Source: Bimastos eiseni (Eukaryota; Annelida; Clitellata; Crassiclitellata; Lumbricidae). From it: a stretch of 64,000 nucleotides of DNA. The notes below the pieces were generated by a model that was given only the letters and a program-made list of their open reading frames with translations, made no database searches and was not told the origin of the DNA. This document shows, in pieces, positions 59,051 to 64,000 of the stretch. The stretch is taken from assembly GCA_959347315.1 (NCBI GenBank), contig OY365806.1, positions 32,118,818 to 32,182,817 of the forward strand, read 5' to 3'. Within the stretch, counting starts at the first letter, position 1, and every line of letters starts with the position of its first letter. Position numbers and translations under genes: made by a program.

Positions 59051-60246
59051 TGTTATATGCAAATTTTCCTATAATTATAAAAATGTAATTATAAAAATAC
59101 CTAAAACCATATTGTACAACCATGGAAAATAGAGAAAGTACAATAATAATTATACTCATCATGAATTCCACAAGATGAAAACCTCTGTTACAATCATTAC
59201 ATTTATAAACAATTTTTAATAACAATAACTTCAAACAATCCAAATTTTATGCTTCTCCATTCGCCCCCAGAAAAGCAAAATGCTCCTTCATGGAATAAGT
59301 AAGGAGAGTCTGGATCTCATCATCCTGTTCAATGGATAGATATTCAATTTAGATTTGTCTATCGAATCTACACTCTCTACATCTTCTTTGTTTGCTATTA
59401 CAACCATTAGTTCATGTTGCTGACGTGCAGCAAGTCAGCGACTCTTTATGACCTGACTGATGCTTTTAGCATTATAATTCATTCCTGCTTGTGTGTTACA
59501 GAATGTCTGCCTCACTTCCATAACCACAGAATTGACACCGAGCATAAAAGTAAATAATCCAAAAATTAAGAAAGCAGGAATCATAATTAGTTTTGTTAAA
59601 TTGTGGTAACAATAACTGTTAATTATGTGGAATTTGTTTAATTGAGTGAAAGTTTTTAATAAAAACATGTATTTTGATGTTTGATGCGATAATCTGAAAT
59701 CACATTTCTTAGACCTCTCCCCTTGTCACACGTCGGCACAAATGCGTGACCCCCTCCCTGATGGAAAGACAATATTTAAGTGCGATACCCAGAACAGATT
59801 TATCGGTGCAGGTTTAATGGACTAGCCTGGTCTAAGCCGTGTTACTCCACTGCAGTGTCGGTGGCTACGAAGGGGATGAAAAAAGCAATGCCAAAAGCAT
59901 GTAATTTTGTGGAAGTCTTTTAGAAACTGGTTGCTCCTGAGGTTCTTGGCAGTCATGAAGTTTAGCTATGAATTGTGTGTACACAAACTGCTTATAGTTC
60001 AAGGTTTCTTGGTTTTAATTGAATTGATATTGTTGAAAATAAGTCAAGGCATTCACTCCAGTCTTAAAAGATACTGTTGTGCCCCAAAATGAAATGTCTT
60101 TATTGCTGTTTGTGCCTTTTGGATCATTTCAAAATGACTTGACAGACACCTGCCAAAATTACACTTTCGGCTAGCACTCAAACGTCATGTACAAGAACTC
60201 TTTGAATATTGACTGCAAATCATAGATTTTTTCCAAGAAACCACAC

Positions 60247-60252
60247 TTTATT
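60247..60252 (-). terminator. Poly(A) signal AATAAA for the unrecognised minus-strand gene
   Basis: Canonical hexamer on the minus strand 284 bases after the stop at 60536. A second lies at 60099-60104. Confidence 0.5.
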
Positions 60253-60535
60253 GTACTTCTGGAATTTGGCCTTGATTTGACTTAAGTTTATGGAACCTTT
60301 TCAATTGAATAAATGATACATTGATAGTCAACTGCCACTTGTATGTACCCTAACAGCACCTTTTTGAGCTTAAATGCATTTCTAGCCACCTATGTCCTGT
60401 TGGGTCTTTTCAATATCACTGCCTTTACAAAGCTCATTCAGTCATACAATCAGCACAACAGTACATAACAAACAATTTTGAACCAATTACTTCCTTTTAA
60501 AACCAGCAATTATATAAAGTTTGAGCCTGAAGCTG

Positions 60536-63500
60536 TCAGAAAATCTTGACCCCCAGCGATTCATGAGATAGGACCTTCTTGGAGTCAAGGCCCTGAAGGT
60601 CCCATTCTGCTCGCCATTCATCAGCACACAGTTGCACTGGTGTAATCTTCCATCCCACTTCCTGCACTGATGTCTTGAAGTCTGGCCAAGTGTATTCCAC
60701 ATATCGGAATGACTGACCAACTAGTGAACAGACATCATCTAAAAGAAATATACAGTATTTTGTTACACAAGAGTCTAGTGACAACCAATAAAACAATGAT
60801 GACAAATTTAGACCTACTTAAATCAACAGATGGATGCATTTGTAACACAAATTCTGACATGTAACAAATACATGAACATGACCATGAATCACATAATACC
60901 TGTACTTTTAATTCATCTTGCAAAAGGACCTTGTGCCAACATTAACTGATTTAATGCAATAAGTGACACAATTCCCACGTGCAGATCTGTATGGAGGCTA
61001 CTCTAGTAAAACATTAAATACAGCATCAAACTTCCAATACTGCAAATTATCAGAAACTGTTAACGAATAATCATTTGTCACAGGGTTGTCAAATATTTTT
61101 AAATGGTTGGTCAGTGACAAAGTTATTCAGCAAGAGGTGGGACGAGATACCAAGGGCGCCTTCGCACAATGGGGCTGGGGTCTGGATGGAGCTCAGTGAG
61201 ACCATCTCCAAAAAATTGTTAACAAAACTAAATCTTGGTGTATTTTTAGCATAAAAACTGTCAAATTAGGCTAATACAATATTAATTTTTATCTATCTAT
61301 AAACTTATCAGTCATGAGCATCAAAATGAAACTCGCTAAGCCTTAAAATAGGACAAGGTTTAACTTTAATTCTCATTCTGTAGTTTTTAAGCAAGGCTAC
61401 ACAGGCCAGGAAAACATAGTCGGCAGGCAAGAAATGGCCCACAAGCCAGCCTTTGACACATAATAGCTACTAATAAACCCTGATCTAATCGCACGAGTGG
61501 CAATCTGTTGCTGCCTATACCCCAATGCAGCTAGAATAAGATTTTAGCTCTTAAGCGAAATTGCTAGTGGGAACACTCCCATCCTATTTTAGAGAATCAG
61601 TGCATCTCTTCTCATCTATTCTGGTCACAGGTCCCACAAATTAGCTGCACATGGTATTTGTCGTTCTATGGGCTAGGCCATATGTGAGGCGTTTCGAAGT
61701 TTCGGAGGGTCAAAACCCGCCGTGTGTCGGTTCCTAGTTATCGGCTCCTAGTTATAGGCGAAAGGGGTAAAAAACACATAAAATTGTTTTATGGTATATT
61801 TTTATAAAACAATATGTCTACTTTCAATATCTGAAATTAAAAATGTTGAATTCTAAAATATGCATGTTGTCAAAGGTGAACCACCAAGATTTCATATGCC
61901 GACCTGCAATAATTTGCAAAGCAGCAAACAGATTTCGATGCCACATCCCTTATCTCATACAGAATATAGCACTTTGTTGCTCAACAGAGTTACAAAGTAA
62001 TCAAGTAATAATGTTTGCAAAGATATTTTATGACATGAATATTCTGAAACTTTGACTTTGATTTTCTCGGTTGTTAAGATTATACTAATGAAAGAGTCAT
62101 CAAACAAGTATAACTTAAGTTAGATAAAACCTGTTTCAATTCTGTAAAAAGTATTTTGAAACAGCATTGTAGAATATGATTCAATAAAAAAAGTCAAAAA
62201 CAACATGTGATGGGTTTTGACCTAAAACCCTTGCCTAACATATAGCACCGATTGAAGAGGCGACAGGCGATCTGTTATAAATAAACGTCTGTTTACTGTT
62301 CTCATAAGTTTATGAGACGAATTATAAAAAAATAGTAGAACAATAATGCTTACTTACGTTTGTTACAAGCCAAGACTACATTCATTAGCATCTTGTTGCC
62401 ATCTGACTGAAAATGCAACATTGCAGACAGTTATTACGGTGTAACTTTGGTACATCACACTTTGGTAGTTTGAGCTTCCTGCTATATCAAAAACGGCGAT
62501 TTTAAGCGTAACATAATTATGCAATGACCCCTCACAAGCATACAGAGTTTTTTCATAACACATCACATCTTGCCATTCTAATCTAGTGTACACTGAGCCA
62601 AAACGAAAAATTCATAAAAATTGTGTAAACTGCCAAACTAAACATCAACAGAATGCGACTTATATAAATATTTGAAACTTGGACTCGGTACAAATCAACA
62701 CATAAAACTCGGTATTCGGACTTGGCAGGAAATTGACACTCGGTTCATCCCTGATTAATCATTAATGTTAAAATAATTAAAGAGAAACATGCAAGGATGC
62801 TATAATCTAAATTAATAAAAGTTTCAATCCTATGCCCAATGACGCTCATAACTTTACTAAGGTTAAAAAGATGAGCTGTCAAAGAGTAAAATGAAAGAGG
62901 ATCAAGCCCAGATTTTGTCGACACTGGTCACTTCAGATAGAAAATGTTAACCACAGTCTGCACAGTAAAAGTATATAGGCATGGTAGTTAAAACGCCTGA
63001 GTAACCAGGAGCATTTGAAAATGGACACAGCTGTTGCACGGAATGGCAGAGCCACTTCCTAAAGAGGTCGTTCAATTCAAATATATGGGCAACGCTCTAA
63101 TCAGTTAAGAAAGATGTGATTGGGGCGAATTTCAGTGCACCCATTGAGTTCCAAATTCAATCAAAAGCAAAGCTAAGCTGTGAGGCTAGTATAATATAAA
63201 TGCTGCCTCTGGTATTCCCTTATGTACTAAATATATTCTCCCATGATGCAGCTGATGCTGTAAGCTGGGAGGATTATTATTATTTTATTATTATAGCAGT
63301 TTTATATAGCACCCCTTCAAGGCCTTCTACTCAGAAGCGCTCCCAGCCCAACCACGGTCAAACAGTCTTAAGGCCAGAGAAGAACAGACCAGATTGACCT
63401 ATAGGTGTGAGACACAATGCTACTGGAATGCCAGCCAGTGAAAAAGCACGGCGGGTGCTGTCGGATATCAGTCCTCGCACGTGGGACAAGCAACTCCGCG

Positions 63501-64000
63501 TGCGCAGCATGAAACCAATACAGGTCACTTGTCAGCACTATAATGAATGTCTCAACAGTCAAAAGCACATGGGCTGAAAGTGGAACTTGAAATAAACTAT
63601 GATCATATTGTATGCACCTAGCCAGGTGTTAGAATTAACGTTAATCAACATTTCATATAACCCAAGGTTTAGACCTGCACTTTCTTCCATAGGTCTGACG
63701 AGTTAATCATGCAAAGTGATAGATTCAGTCGACATGTTCACATCACATGTCTCGTGAAAAAGGAAGTGCTACTTTACATTTTTTTAAACCATTGGTGGCG
63801 GAACAGACTCGGAATCGCTTTATGCGAAACATTTTGCACTGTATCAAAGTTACTCTCTATTAACATCTCAACAGTTGAAGGTTATAAAGAAAAAAATTAT
63901 AAACTATATCTTACCATAGTATTTTTTTGTGCCACTGAAAAGCAGTATTCAATAACCTCTGCATGATAGCAGGCCTTCAGCTGATCCACCCAGTCAGCTT
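60536..64000 (-). CDS. C-terminal exons of an unrecognised conserved-looking protein (5' end outside window)
   Basis: Three exons: 64000(edge)-63915, 62406-62358 and 60738-60536, with GT/AG borders and matching phases (0, then 1). They give about 112 residues. The visible pieces are ADWVDQLKACYHAEVIEYCF, KNTMSDGNKMLMNVVLACNK and SFRYVEYTWPDFKTSVQEVG, followed by CADEWRAEWDLQGLDSKKVL and a terminal LGVKIF. It is soluble-looking with mixed helix character and several Trp residues. I do not recognise the family. It lies in the same direction as the GH63-like gene, 2.3 kb upstream of it, with two AATAAA signals beyond the stop. Confidence 0.75.
60739..62357. other. Intron of the unrecognised gene; holds a TIR element copy
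   Basis: Apart from the element at 61680-62243 I see no exon or protein signal in this 1.6-kb intron. Confidence 0.45.
61680..62243. mobile_element. TIR element, copy 2
   Basis: It matches 33713-34350 in the same orientation (CTTTCAATATCTGAAATTAA, TGACATGAATATTCTGAA and others) but lacks part of the middle and the 45-bp duplication. Its ends AGGGTCAAAACCC and, reversed, AGGTCAAAACCC confirm the inverted termini. Confidence 0.75.
62503..62532. mobile_element. Solo end of the 39740-39935 TIR element
   Basis: TAAGCGTAACATAATTATGC followed by AATGACCCC matches the right end of that element. No partner end was found nearby. Confidence 0.55.
63270..63560 (-). repeat. LINE/SINE 3'-tail repeat, longest copy
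   Basis: Plus strand (ATT)n, then GCAGTTTTATATAGCACCCC, TTCAAGGCC and CTACTCAGAAGCGCTCC, then a CG-richer body to about 63560. The minus strand is the sense direction, with the (AAT)n tail at its 3' end. It sits in the intron of the unrecognised gene. Confidence 0.6.

Overview
This is nuclear DNA from an invertebrate animal. Genes are split by GT-AG introns, the DNA is AT-rich, and the introns and gaps are full of decayed CR1/L2-like and RTE-like LINE pieces, a tRNA-derived SINE and small hAT-like elements. Lineage cannot be fixed from the window; LINEs and SINEs of this kind are common in marine invertebrates.

Layout. (1) 394-17512, minus: the first 17 coding exons of a formin of the FMNL class (GBD/FH3, coiled coil, FH1, start of FH2); the rest of FH2 lies left of the window. 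(2) 22366-23520, plus: an intronless reading frame for an FBXL8-like F-box protein, divergent from the formin. (3) 25573-28496, plus: three exon-like pieces, possibly the 3' end of a CCDC180-like coiled-coil gene (weak). (4) 31232-36106, plus: a complete four-exon dCTP pyrophosphatase (DCTPP1/MazG family). (5) 36405-58193, minus: a complete 20-exon gene for a GH63-like glycoside hydrolase of the fungal YMR196W / bacterial MGH1-like type, 931 residues, convergent with DCTPP1 (298 bp between the stop codons). (6) 60536-64000, minus: the last three coding exons of a gene I do not recognise.

The genes do not form a pathway; this is a neighbourhood of unrelated housekeeping-type genes. Exon models were built by hand: GT/AG borders were located and the reading phase checked at every junction. 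The FMNL, DCTPP1, GH63 and unknown genes keep phase throughout. Homology calls rest on remembered family motifs, not on a search.

The repeats carry much of the interest. Five short elements have 8-bp flanking duplications (13284-13776, 18838-19084, 20610-20913, 34581-35124, 36723-37392; one has a single mismatch). One of them splits a LINE reverse transcriptase so cleanly that the reading frame resumes exactly across the duplicated target. Another carries a 121-bp MITE with perfect 26-bp ends. A 100-bp near-perfect fold-back lies just upstream of the F-box gene, and two copies of a 0.6-kb terminal-inverted-repeat element lie 28 kb apart. No viral, CRISPR or prokaryotic-type system was seen.
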